Shown here in pieces: positions 11,081 through 21,734 of a stretch of DNA of 64,000 nucleotides (positions are counted from its first letter, which is position 1; each line of letters opens with the position of its first letter). Where the stretch lies: positions 310,001 to 374,000 of the forward strand of contig JAUPFP010000066.1 of NCBI GenBank assembly GCA_036925085.1. The letters are read 5' to 3'. The stretch is from Brachycybe producta (Eukaryota > Arthropoda > Diplopoda > Playtdesmida > Andrognathidae). A program made the position numbers and the translations under genes. The notes beneath the pieces were generated by a model, which made no database searches, had not been told where the DNA came from, and saw only the letters and a program-made list of their open reading frames with translations.

Positions 11081-11815
11081 TTGGTGCTTATTCAGTTTGG
11101 CATTTGTTTCGTTTGGTGCTTATTCAGTTTGGCATTTGTTCTGTTTGGCGCTCATTCAGTTTGGAGTTTGTTCCATTTGGCACTTATTCAGTTTGGTGTT
11201 TGTTCCGTTTGGTGCTTATTCAGTTTGGCATTTGTTCCGTTTGGTGCTTATTCAGTTTGGCATTTGTTCCGTTTGGTGCTTATTCAGTTTGGCATTTGTT
11301 CCGTTTGGTGCTTATTCAGTTTGGCATTTGTTCCATTTGGTGCTTATTTAGTTTGGCATTTGTTCCATTTGGCACTCATTCAGTTTGGCATTTGTTCCAT
11401 TTGGCACTTGTTCCATTTGGCATTTGTTCCATTTGGCGTTTATTCAGTTTGGCATTTGTTCCATTTGGCGTTTATTCAGTTTGGCATTTGTTCCATTTGG
11501 CGCTTATTCAGTTTGGCATTTGTTCCATTTGGCGCTTATTCAGTTTGGCATTTGTTCCATTTGGCGCTTATTCAGTTTCGCATTTGTTCCATTTGGTGCT
11601 TATTCAGTTTGGCGTTTGTTCCATTTGGCGCTCATTCAGTTTGGAGTTTGTTCCATTTGGCGCTTATTCAGTTTGGCGTTTGTTCCATTTGGCGTTTATT
11701 CAGTTTGGCATTTGTTCCATTTGGCGCTTATTCAGTTTGGCGTTTGTTCCATTTGGCGTTTATTCAGTTTGGCGTTTGTTCCATTTGGCGTTTATTCAGT
11801 TTTGCATTTGTTCAA
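11081..11815. repeat. 32-bp satellite, about 23 units
   Basis: Tandem units TGGCGCTTATTCAGTTTGGC plus ATTTGTTCCATT. Unit variants cluster: GGTGCTTATT with CCGTTTGG to the left, GGCGTTTATT and GGCGCTTATT to the right. The period is not a multiple of 3 and the unit lacks stops, so long Phe/Leu/Trp-rich frames run in all three + phases. They are artefacts. Confidence 0.95.
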
Positions 11816-12761
11816 CACCTATATAACGTGATAGCCACTGTAGTGGCGCCCTCCGGTGGAAAAAAACGAAATGAATATCTATTTAGCCACCTTAAAGTTT
11901 GCTAGAAGGAAGACTATAACGATTTTTTTGTAGTTACTGTTGACGTCTTTTGCCCTTTATAGGTATGGTTATTGAGGGCTTTTGTAGGTCGGACCCGGAG
12001 GGGGGGGGGGCGGGCTCTTGTGCTTTTTCTGTGCATCTGAGCTCTTTGACAGTGTTTACTGCCATGTAAAACATTGATTATGTTGTCCACTTAAGAAACT
12101 AAAAAAAGAAGGATAATTGTTTCCGCATGACGTTGCTTTTGTTTTCCATACTTGTCAGAAAATTTGATTAATGATCCGTTATGATTAGAAGAGGCCATTT
12201 TTTTAAATAAGTTTTTTTTTTTAAAAAAAATACACAAAAATAATTTCATTTTAAATCAGGCGTTGTTGCCTTTTATGAATATTCTAGAGGAATTGATTGA
12301 TTTTTGTTGTTGTTGTTGTTGTTACTGAGACTTGTTTCGTTATCAATGAAATTAAAAATGTGGTTTGAAAGGGGGGGGGGAAGTTCTTTCACTTTCATCC
12401 TTCATGAAAAGTTTGGAAGGATGGATGGATGTTAGAAGGTTGGAGGGGAAGTTGCATTTAGTTGGGTGTAAGGGGAAATCAGCATGTACAAAAAAATTGA
12501 TTATACAGAATTTCATTATGGATTTTACTCTTAAGACTTCGTTATTTGAATCTTGGAAACAGCTCAGAATCATCTTCTTCTTTGTTTGTGTTGTAAGTGT
12601 GGTTGGATATATTTTTTAATGAAATATATATAAGGGAAATGCAATTGTTTGAAATTTGTATACAAATGTGTGTATGGGTTTCTGCTGTTTGCGTGCGTGA
12701 GACACACACATGAAGTTTACGTACAACACCAAAACATAACTGAATTACAGTATGCATATAT
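11816..12761. other. No gene seen
   Basis: Contains poly-G (11999-12010), (TTG)n near 12305-12322 and long T runs. The overlapping frames at 12352-12619 have no recognisable domain. Confidence 0.5.
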
Positions 12762-12960
12762 GTTACTGCCAATCTACGGAATCAGTCAATCTGCACCATT
12801 GCCTAGCCAATCTGCAAAACCACCGAAACTGTTAGTGAATCTGCAAAATTGAATACATTTTAGGTGTTGAATTTTGCAGATATTCACTAGCAGTTTCGGT
12901 GGTTTTGCAAATTGCCTAGGCAATCTGCAGATTGACTGATTCCGTAGATTGACTGTAACA
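12762..12960. mobile_element. Foldback MITE with CAATCTACGGAATCAGTC ends
   Basis: Left GTTACTGCCAATCTACGGAA and right TTCCGTAGATTGACTGTAAC are inverted repeats; the centre is GAATACATTTTAGGTGTTGAA. A half copy lies at 15906-16013. Confidence 0.85.
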
Positions 12961-13079
12961 TATAAACAATTGAGAGTATCAGACTGATTACGGTACAGAC
13001 ACGCACTTTTGAAACAGAGAAGCCCATTTACTGATGAAACTGATACATTTACAGATAACACAAACGCATTTCACATATG

Positions 13080-13990
13080 AAACACGTGCCTATATTCAAA
13101 GGTAGAACGCGCAAACATGAATATGTTTACGTGTTTTACCTTTGAACACAAGTAATTTACTGTTGAAACGCACATTCAAAGATGAAACACGCAATATTCA
13201 CAGATAAAACACGTACATATTCAAAAGTGAAAAACGCATAGACGCAGCTAAAACACATTCACTGATGAAAGACATTCACAGATGAAACACAAATTCACTA
13301 ATGAAACACGTGTTCACTAATGAAACACAAACATAGTCACTGATAAAACACATTTACTGATGAAACATTTCCTGATGAAACACATTTACTGATGAAACAC
13401 ATTTCCTGATGAAACACATTTACTGATGAAACACATTTACTGGTGAAACACATTTACTGATGAAACACATTTACTGATGAAACACATTTACTGATGAAAC
13501 ACATTTACTGATGAAACACATTTACTGATGAAACACATTTACTGATGAAACACATTTACTGATGAAACACATTTACTGGTGAAACACATTTACTGATGAA
13601 ACACATTTACTGATGAAACAGATTTACTGGTGAAACAGATTTACTGATGAAACAGATTTACTGGTGAAACACATTTACTGGTGAAACACATTTACTGGTG
13701 AAACACATTTACTGGTGAAACACATTTACTGGTGAAACACATTTACTGGTGAAACAAACATTCACAGTTGTAACAAACATTCACAGTTGTAACACAAACA
13801 TGTTCACTAATGAAACACATTCACAAATAAAACACATTCACTGATGCAGCACAAACATTCCCAGGTTGAACACATTCATGCACATTCACGAATGGAAACA
13901 TAAATACATCATAAAACGTGCATATTGGCAGATAAAACATACAAACACAAATTCACAGATGAAAACACTTAAACGGGTGAATAGTACCCA
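13080..13990. repeat. 17-bp satellite ACATTTACTGATGAAAC
   Basis: Uniform 17-bp units from about 13340 to 13760, with a sub-block in which CTGATG becomes CTGGTG (13630-13755). It is flanked on both sides by degenerate ACAGATGAAACAC-type units. The gradient, uniform centre and decayed edges, is typical of a tandem array maintained by unequal exchange. Confidence 0.95.
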
Positions 13991-14887
13991 CCTATACACA
14001 CACCATACACACACACTGACCACACACGTACATTACATTAGATCAAAACCCAAGTTAGATAGTAGATAATCTACATATTTAACCACAACATAAAACACAA
14101 ATAAATACATTCAAATATGGTTTTAGAAATTAACCCAGAACTCATAGACACAAGTATAAAATTCCATAAAAAACTCCACCCATATCATTTGAAATATTGT
14201 AACATTCATGTTTTTTTTGTTGTTGTTGTTTTACGATAGTTTTTTTTTTCTTCTCATGCATAAACCACACAATGCCCCTCCCCCCCAAAAAAAACATTCA
14301 GGGAGACTTCATTAAAATTACATGCGTGTAACATAGAGACTGTAGAGTAATGCAATATGAGAAATATTTCATGATTTTGCTGGAACATGAAAAATCAATT
14401 CCCTAGTCAAAACACGCAAACCATTGGTAGAGGGAGGGGGTGGGCGGTTTGTGTAGGAGGCTAATCCACCCACTCCATCCTGTGCACCCACCCACCCACC
14501 CACCCACCCTTTAAGACCCAAATAAAAGATCATTAGACACAAGATAATAGTAGGAGAGGCAGGGCAGTTTGTGAAGAGCCACTAGGGAATTTCTTTTTTA
14601 AGTTGAAATTGAAATGGAGTTCCTTAATTAAGAGAAATTAAGGCCAATTTAAAATTTCCAGCTCTTTGAAGCTCATCATCAGTATTATCAAACAAAGAGG
14701 CACCCCCCCCCCCTCCAAGCTAATAAAAAGGAAATGCATTCATAGAAAAACCTATTTATTCTTTATGGTTAAGTCAATTGTGCCAAACTATGTTTGTCTT
14801 TTTTGTGTTCGTGTTTAGCCTCTTCCATAGTGTACGTGCATTGTGTGTGTTTTTGATCAGTGTATAGTTTGAGGGGGGAGGGGAATA
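13991..14887. other. No gene seen; (CCCA)n at about 14487-14508
   Basis: AT-rich with CACACAC runs near 13990-14030, poly-C near 14278 and 14702. No exon recognised. Confidence 0.5.
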
Positions 14888-15009
14888 AAGCTGCGTTTAC
14901 ACGAGTCAAGTGAGTTGAGATCAACTCACATGAATTTATGAGGTGCCGTTCATGGCAAAAATACTTACGAATTAGTGATATCACTAATTCAATCGATGAT
15001 ATCTCTTAA

Positions 15010-15734
15010 GAGGCTACATCACTAAATTACTTCGAAAAATCTCTGCAAAGAGCGCTAGCATCGTTTTTTTCTATTGAGCCCATAGACCTGATGTTAAAAA
15101 AAAAAAGAAACATCAGTTTTCAAAATATATAGTAGCGGCAATATGTTTATTTTTCATATTTAAAGTTGTCCACTATTAAGTTTTCAAAGTGCAATGTGCA
15201 CCTTAAATATATGCGGATCGAGTGATAGAATGGCAAAAAATTGGTAAGTGCGGTTCTATTTTTAAAAAGTATTTCAAAATCGCGAATTTCTAACTCTTTA
15301 TGTTAAACTCCATTGAGTATGCGCTCATAAGCAAAAAAAACATCCATTAAAATGCTCGTAAAAATACGTAAAATAATTTAAAAAAAAAACATAAAAACAT
15401 CAGCACGTGCGCCAATGTGTTGGCTTCACTGCATGTGGCTTAATTGTGGCTTTTTAGGTATTTTTTTTTACCAACATTTTAATGAATGTTTTTTTTTTGC
15501 TTATTTGGCCGTGCTCAATGGAGTTTAACATAAAGAGTTAGAAATTCGCGATTTTGAAATAGTTTTTTAAAATATATCCGCACTCTCTATGCTGCACTTG
15601 GACTCGTGTCCCTCTGCCATAGGCCTTTATGGCTGCTTGCAGAGTAATTATTCAAATTCAAATTCAAATTCCCAAGTTTTTGTCATTCTATCACTCGATC
15701 CGCATATATTTAAGGTGCATATTGCACTGCGAAC
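15010..15734. mobile_element. TTAA foldback element B (GAGGCTACATC), copy, right tip missing
   Basis: TTAA at 15006-15009 then GAGGCTACATCACTAAATTA. The arms carry the family words AAAGAGCGCTAGCATCG, TTTCAAAGTGCAATGTGCAC and TAACTCTTTATGTTAAACTC in inverted order. The last part of the right arm is missing. Complete copy: 58903-59695. Confidence 0.85.
15588..15671 (+). mobile_element. LINE 3' UTR tail inserted in the foldback arm
   Basis: CCCTCTGCCATAGGCCTTTA and GGCTGCTTGCAGAGTAATTA match the 3' UTR at 6640-6690, ending in an (AAATTC)n tail. It interrupts the foldback between ATCCGCACT and AAGTTTTTGTCATTC, which are contiguous in other copies. It is a very 5'-truncated insertion. Confidence 0.75.
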
Positions 15735-15803
15735 GAAGAACGGCGCCCCATAGATTTTGCGTGAGTTGATCAACTCACTTGACTCGTGGTAAACCCACCT
15801 TTA

Positions 15804-16013
15804 GGCCTTGTTTCCACTGAGATGAAAATTTGAACTTTTTTTCAACTGGTGAAAAATAAAATACACGTGACCCCCCCCCCCCTTTCCCCGCCCATTTGCT
15901 TAAAAAAATCCTGCAAAATTCAATACAATTTTAGGTGTTGAATTTTGCAGATTCATTAAGCAGGTTAGTTGTTTTGCAGATTGCCTGATTTCCGCAGATT
16001 GACAGTTAACAGA
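15804..16013. mobile_element. Two adjacent half MITEs
   Basis: 15804-15895 is the left arm of the GGCCTTGTTTCCACT family, ending in a C-run. 15906-16013 is half of the 12762-12960 family (TTTTAGGTGTTGAATTTTGC and GCAGATTGACAGTTAAC). Confidence 0.7.
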
Positions 16014-17065
16014 TACATTATAATAGCAACTCTGTATCAACAGTTTTAACTTAACAGAAACAACACTTGGACTTTTTTTTTAAAAAAAATCTTATCTTCA
16101 AACACAACTAACTTGAACTCAAAAGCTTTTTTTGTTAACTTTCTTCTGTTTTAAACTTTTTTTTTTTTGAAACATTTTAACTTTTATACTAAGTGCTAAG
16201 TTTATCAATTGCTTTTCAATGCATTGCTTATTTTTTTTCGTCTTCAAAAAAATAAAGGCAGGAAAAGCAAAAATGCAAACTCATCATCAAGTATTGTAAA
16301 TAACGTAAAAAATTGAGCTGATGGATACAACTACTACTTGGCAGACATGTTTAAATTTTTATAACCTTTTTTACAAGGCAGTTTTTTCAGTAATTGACTT
16401 TTAGAAATGTAGTTTTACATCAGGTGATAGACTAAAAAAAGAGGAGGGAGGGTGGGTTAGTAGATAGATGTGGGTGGTGAAGAAGGATAATGGCATCAGT
16501 TTTTTTTAAAAAAAACACACCTGAATGCCTGTACCATAATTATTAATGAGATCTCTAGGGAGAATGAATATGGCGGTTTTTATTTATTTTTTGTTGTTGT
16601 TCTTATTGGGATATGTGTAGTAAAAATGGTATTTTATATAGGCTTGTGCCAGTCTGCCTGCCTGCCTTACATACTGTAAATGCAAGTTTTGAGACAATGT
16701 TTGCGTGTCAGAATGTTGTTCATTACAAGAAAGCACGCAATTGTAGTTGAAATTGTAGTAGAAGAGGGTGAAAAAAGTTTTGTTGTTGATGATTGGTGGT
16801 TGTATTTTTTTTTTAAGGGGTTTGTTGTTTTGTGGCAAATAGGTGAGATAATGTTTGCTACTGATGATGGTCTTGTCTGGAAGGAGAGGGGGGGGGGGGG
16901 GTTTGCATATTATAACATGACAATCAAATGACATCTGAGACATGATGATGATGATCGTGATGCTCTCTGTGTAATTATCTAAGGGAGAATATGAACTCAC
17001 TATAATGTTTTCCAGTTACATTCAAATTATATAGTGAACTATGGGGTAATATGGCATATAGGTTT
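16014..17065. other. No gene seen
   Basis: AT-rich sequence with T runs and a G run at 16891-16903. The facing frames at 16584-17000 and 16680-16931 mirror each other and show no domain. Confidence 0.5.
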
Positions 17066-17425
17066 CCTATTAGAGATGCCCCGATTCCGATTCGATTAAT
17101 CGGTGAATCGATTTTTTTGTTTTAATTAATCGATTAATTGAATCGATTCGATGCCTTTCGATTAATCGAGTGTTTTCAAGTTTCAATCCTTTGATTATTC
17201 TATTTTTTTTTTTAGAAAAAAATCATGACATCGTTTTTAGAGAAAGAAAACAAAAATTACTATTATTTCCCAGTTTCTCTACCCTTATGTTATCGAATCG
17301 GTTAATTTTCCGATTATTAATCGAAACATGCGATTCGATTCATATGAATCGATTCAGCAAACAAATTTGGCAATCCGAATTTCCAAATCAAATCTGCATC
17401 AGAGATGTTTTTTGTATTAATATTA
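17066..17425. repeat. ATCGATT-rich inverted-repeat element
   Basis: Dense self-complementary words (TCGATTAATCG, GAATCGATT, AATCGATTCG) on both sides of a T-rich centre. It resembles the word usage of the hAT-like element at 20101-20650. Borders uncertain. Confidence 0.45.
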
Positions 17426-17429
17426 GCCT

Positions 17430-18990
17430 AGACATGTCAGCGGTTCGGAACCGGTAGAACTGGTTCGCCAATTATTGGAACTGATGGAACCGGTTTCTGT
17501 CTGGTCGAACGGATAATAATAATAATAATAATAATAATATTTTATTAGGGTTTTACAGGTTGTACATTACAGCAACACTTACGTCTAACCCTGGTCAATA
17601 TAAGACAAAATAAAATAACAAACACAAATACATAGGGATATACAAAGAGGTGAAAACAATCATTTCATCATCGATACATTTTTTTAATTTCCTCTTGCAG
17701 CCCGTCCATGCAACCAACAAGCTAGATCCAATGTCTTAACATTAGCATAAAAGCTAGCTGATGATGAAGAGTCCACTACATATTGTGGGAGTGAATTCCA
17801 AATAGGGATGACCCTATTAAAAAAACAGTGTTGTTTACAATTAATGCGAGCTACAGGTGACATAATACGCTTTGAGTGGGACCTAGTGATTGTTGGAGAA
17901 AATATTAGGAAAGACTCCCACTCCAAGGGAAAAAAAGACATCCTTAGCCAATATTTTGTATAACAATACTAAGTCAGTATGGAGGCGTCTGAGTTCAAGA
18001 GTAATTATTCCAAGGGAATGCAATCGTTGTATATACGACATATTAGACAAGCCCTTCAATCGTTTAGTAAATCTACGCTGAACTGCCTCTATTGCATCAA
18101 TATCTCGTATCAGATATGGGGACCACACTGAAGAGGCATAACTCAGGATTGGGATTACAAATGCCTTAAAGGCCATGACTAATACTGTAATTGGGCTATT
18201 GGGCAATACTTTAAATAATATGCCTACCCTTTGATGGCCTTTGGAACATATTACATTACAATGTGATGAGAAATTTAACTTATCATTAAATAAGACACCC
18301 AGGTCTCGGGCTTCAGGAACCAATTTAATGGCACTGCCCATACAAGATAGACTTGATGCCAGCCCTTTAGTATTAAAGTCCAGCACCATACACTTGTCAA
18401 TTGAAAGAGACATGCCATTAGTATCTGCCCAATCTGATATGTTAGATAGGGTTCCTTGCAGTTTCTCCAAACAACTGGATACACATTTCACATCATCGGC
18501 ATAAAGCAGGGTCTTACAGAGATTGTTTTGTGCTATATCATTAATAAATATACCAAATAGGATTGGTCCCAATACGCTACCCTGAATTACCCCACTACCA
18601 ACTGAGCTAACGCACGAGAGGGTTGATCCCACTTGAACTGACTGGAGGCGGTTAGTCAGAAAAGCCTGTATCCATCCATAGACAGGGTTTGCTATACCAT
18701 ATAAGAACTGATTGTGAACCGAGCAAGATTTTGTTTCAGTTCTACAATTTGCTACCTCTAACTAATGTGCTGTGCAAATCTGTTGATACATATTCGGAAC
18801 CGGTTCTTGATCTTGACGAACCAGCTGAAACGCCATTAGCAGATTTGCACAGCACATGTTGCACAAATCTGCGCAATATTGCGCATATCTGCACATAATT
18901 TGCTAGGGAAATCTGCTAATGCATGTTGATAACCGGTTTGTCAAGATCAATGAACTGATCAGAACCAGTTTCCAAAACGCGAACCGTGAA
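17430..18990. mobile_element. GGTTCGGAACCGGT foldback split by the LINE
   Basis: Words GGTTCGGAACCGG, GAACTGGTTC, TTGATCTTGACGAACC and GAACCGATTAAACCGG occur in inverted arrangement on both sides of the LINE (17430-17513 and 18696-18990). This suggests that the LINE inserted into a palindromic element. An internal hairpin around 18770-18870 (GTGCTGTGCAAATCTG / CAGATTTGCACAGCAC) supports foldback structure. Confidence 0.55.
17514..18695 (-). mobile_element. 5'-truncated LINE: reverse transcriptase C-terminal part and 3' end
   Basis: Reading the minus strand from about 18690, the frame gives YGWIQAFLTNRLQSVQ, then SGVIQGSVLGPILFGIFIND and the catalytic YADDVK of a non-LTR reverse transcriptase. 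The thumb and connector region follows (AFVIPILSYASSVWSPY, AVQRRFTKRLKG, LHTDLVLLYKIL). The frame changes once near 17900; the second frame gives VIPIWNSLPQYVVDS and a stop near 17684. A 3' UTR and an (ATT)n tail at 17514-17537 close it. The C-terminal architecture fits the CR1/Jockey/I-like groups; I cannot pick the clade. About 1.2 kb of an element usually 4-6 kb long, so it cannot move by itself. Confidence 0.92.
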
Positions 18991-19099
18991 CCGATTAAAC
19001 CGGTTAGACGAAGATGAAAGAACGATGGCGACCAAAAACGCCTAAAAAAAAAACAAAAAAGGACAAATAATCGCAAACAAAAGTTGAAATTGAGTCTTT

Positions 19100-19385
19100 T
19101 TTTGGCGAAATATTTCGCACTTCGGCTGGAAGAGTGGCACAACTCAAAAAAAATACTTTTTTGAGGGAAAAATGAGTTTAAAATGAAGAAAAGATTCATG
19201 GCTTATTTTGCTGAGCTTTTCAAGTGCGAAAAACCGTTTTAACTATTCACAATATCGGTTTATTTGGCTCCTTTTCAATAGATTAAGATAGAAAAAAAAT
19301 GCAACTTTAAACTCATTTTCCCCCAAAAAAAGTGTTTTTTGAGTTGCACTGCTCTTCCAGCCGAGGTGAGATTTGTGCTTTTTTT
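19100..19385. repeat. Inverted repeat with GGCTGGAAGAGTGGCACAAC arms
   Basis: GGCTGGAAGAGTGGCACAAC and GAGGGAAAAATGAGTTTAAA on the left face TTTAAACTCATTTTCCCCC and GTTGCACTGCTCTTCCAGCC on the right. This is a hairpin-shaped MITE of about 280 bp. Confidence 0.75.
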
Positions 19386-20007
19386 TGGGGGGGGGGGGCG
19401 TTATATCGAGCAGTTTTTTTTTTCTTCTGATTGTCCGACTAATAGAAATGCATTATTAGTACATTTATCTCCATAGAGTAAACACTTGTTATTTTTCAAC
19501 AGTTGAAATTTTGACTAGCGCATATTTTCGCCTCAGTGGAAACTAGGCCTAATGTTTGTAAAAGAAAAAGAAAAATATACAGCATTTTTGCAAAGTTTAC
19601 AATTTTTTTTTTGTTTATTTTTTGAAAATTCTTTTTTTGTTGTTGTGTGAATAAGATTAACAGACAGAAAAAGTGAAGTTTTTTCGTGGTTTATCTTATC
19701 GTTCAAAGGCCCCTGTGCTTTTTTTTTTTTCTAAAAAAGAAATTACATGCTGTAGAATTTTGACTTAGTGTGTGGCTTGGTTCCTTCTTGTATTTGTGTT
19801 TGAGGCCATGTGTTCACTATCAAATTTGTTGATTTTTATAGACTTATAATAGAATAAAAATAAAATGATTAGATTTTTTTGAAAGGGGGAGGGGGGGGGG
19901 AGCTTTTAAACGTTTGATTTTTGTTTATGTGAAAAATTGAAAATGAAATGGATGGACAAATCATTTTCAATTTTCAGTTAAGTGTCAGTTGGTTTTCAGA
20001 ATATATT
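19386..20007. other. No gene seen; MITE half at 19490-19550
   Basis: 19490-19550 is the right arm of the GGCCTTGTTTCCACT family (CCTCAGTGGAAACTAGGCC). The rest is T-rich with a G run at 19392-19400 and 19891-19900. Confidence 0.55.
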
Positions 20008-20100
20008 TATGGGTGTGTTCACACTACTCGTACTCGGGCTCGAGCTTGTGCCCTTGTTGACTTGTCGAGCTCGTGCTCTTGACAACTGAGGGTTGAGAGT

Positions 20101-20650
20101 TAGGGATACAGGATCGATTCTTTGAAAATCGATTATATATTTTTTTTAATGTAATCGATGCATACGATGAATCGGCGCTAAGGCTAGAAATAAAGACACA
20201 GTATTAAACTATTAAGAATTTATTTTATTAATATTAAATTTAATGAATTTTATTTTATAAAAAAAAAACTGTTGTGCCAGTAGTGAACATGTCTTCTTTG
20301 ATGTATCGCCATCCATCTTGATTTTTTTTTTGAAGCCGAGTGAGCGAATGATTGCTCGCTCTTGCTCACTTTTTTTGGTGGATACGCAGCCTAAGTGTCA
20401 ACAACTAGTGGCGCGAGCAACAATAAAAAAATCGGAATACGATAAACTTATAATCGATTCAGCCGATGCATTGGAAGTGTCAAAATCGAAAAAAAGAATC
20501 GATTAATTGGCAACAAAGAATCGAGTAATCGATTAATTGGCAACAAAGAATCGAGTAATCGATTAATAGCCAACAAAGAATCGAGTAATCGATTAATTGG
20601 CAACAAAGAATCGAGTAATCGATTAATAATCGCTGAATCGCCCATTTCTA
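20101..20650. mobile_element. hAT-like element with internal 30-bp tandem repeats
   Basis: Starts TAGGGATACAGGATCGATTC and ends GAATCGCCCATTTCTA, an inverted pair of hAT type. The flanks TTGAGAGT and TTGAGTTC agree in five of eight bases, a decayed 8-bp TSD. At about 20496-20640 a 30-bp unit (AATCGATTAATTGGCAACAA plus AGAATCGAGT) repeats four to five times. Confidence 0.7.
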
Positions 20651-20795
20651 TTGAGTTCAGTTATTGGAGAGGCTTTGACTCCTACGGATCCGATGATCAA
20701 CGACGGAATTTTGATTCCCAGTGCAAGTTTTATTATCATACACTCATCGTTAGACAAAACACCACGCGAGTATCAAGTCAACTAAATAATAATAA

Positions 20796-21250
20796 CTAGT
20801 GGAGTAACCCGTCATAAATGACGGGAGCAAAATTCACAGGCAATTGTGCGCATGCGCGTCGTTTTTTCCTTTTTTTTACTCCTTTCATTTCAATTTCAGT
20901 CACCCCCTCCCACTTTTCTCTCTCTCTCCCCCTTCTACACTTTCCAACCTTTTCCCCTCACCCCTCCCACTGTTTTCTCTCTCCCCTTCTACACTTTCCA
21001 ACCTCTTCCCCTAACCCCCTCCCACTTTTCTCTCTCTCTCCCCTTCTACACTTTCCAACCTTTTCCCCTCACCCCCTCCCACTTTTTTCTCTCTCTCTTT
21101 CTCTCCCCCCTTCTACACTTTCCAAAGGAAGGGTTCAACATATAGTTGACCTTGAGAAAAAGAACGGTTCATTTATTCAAATTTATATAAATTCCGACGT
21201 GCTTCAAGGGTTTTGTTACTCCACGCACACACACACACACAGACCTGGGA
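20796..21250 (-). mobile_element. Non-autonomous Helitron, complete ends
   Basis: On the minus strand it begins TCCCAGGTCTGTGTG and ends with the hairpin CCCGTCATTTATGACGGG, a short spacer and CTAG, inserted between A and T. These are the diagnostic Helitron ends: 5' TC, a 3' hairpin about 10 bp from CTRR, no TSD. The body is pyrimidine-rich on the + strand with repeated CTTCTACACTTTCCAACC blocks. No Rep/helicase frame. Other copies: 43182-43742 and 43758-44037. Confidence 0.88.
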
Positions 21251-21257
21251 TATTATA

Positions 21258-21478
21258 TATATAAATAATAATAATAATTTTATTAAGGGTTTTTACAGGG
21301 AAAAAAATGGGAAAAAAAACAAAAAATAATAAAACACAGAAATACATAGAAATATACAAAAAGATGAGAATAAATTATTTCATTGTCATTAATTCCCCCT
21401 CTCAGCCTGTCCGCAGAACCAATAAGTTACGTCCAATGACTTTACATTGACTTGCAAGTTTAGAAGAGAGTAGGGGCC
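21258..21478 (-). mobile_element. Second copy of the LINE 3' end
   Basis: (AAT)n, TTTTATTAAGGGTTTTTACAGG, AAATACATAGAAATATAC and CAGCCTGTCCGCAGAACCAA correspond to 17514-17760, the 3' end of the LINE at 17514-18695. The tail abuts the 5' end of the Helitron at 21250. Confidence 0.85.
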
Positions 21479-21640
21479 CTACCTCTTTGATGTACCCGAC
21501 ACCAAGAGGAGCCAGACGTGCCCTCTGGCTTGCATTACTCGTTTCACTTGTATGGTTGCTCGCTAGTCAGTCCACATTACTCGAGACTTGTAGACGAGCC
21601 ACCTCACCGAGTACGAGCACGAGTAGTCTAAACCGCACCC

Positions 21641-21703
21641 TATTAAAAAAGTTAAAAAATGGGCACCAGAAAAGAAAAGAAAAAAAAACTTGCCAGTCTG
21701 CAG

Positions 21704-21734
<31 letters not shown>

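Larger units (their letters stand above)
14888..15806. mobile_element. Outer foldback element, TIR with ACTTGACTCGTG, containing two nested insertions
   Basis: The left arm GCTGCGTTTACACGAGTCAA and GTGAGTTGAGATCAACTCAC is mirrored by GTGAGTTGATCAACTCAC and TTGACTCGTGGTAAACCCAC at 15760-15800. Between them sits a TTAA foldback (15010-15734), which itself carries a LINE tail (15588-15671). Confidence 0.75.
20008..21640. mobile_element. Outer foldback (CACACTACTCGTACTCG) with three nested insertions
   Basis: GGGTGTGTTCACACTACTCG and TACTCGGGCTCGAGC at 20010-20045 are mirrored by CGAGTACGAGCACGAGTAGT and CTAAACCGCACCC at 21608-21640. Inside lie a hAT-like element (20101-20650), a Helitron (20796-21250) and a LINE 3' end (21258-21478). 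Confidence 0.75.

Noticed and set aside
11077-11905. Three overlapping Phe/Leu/Trp-rich frames up to 274 aa
   Set aside because: The 32-bp satellite unit lacks stops and its period is not a multiple of three, so all three phases stay open.
13340-13760. Regular short repeats resembling a CRISPR array
   Set aside because: Units are head-to-tail 17-bp repeats without unique spacers, in animal DNA; it is a minisatellite.
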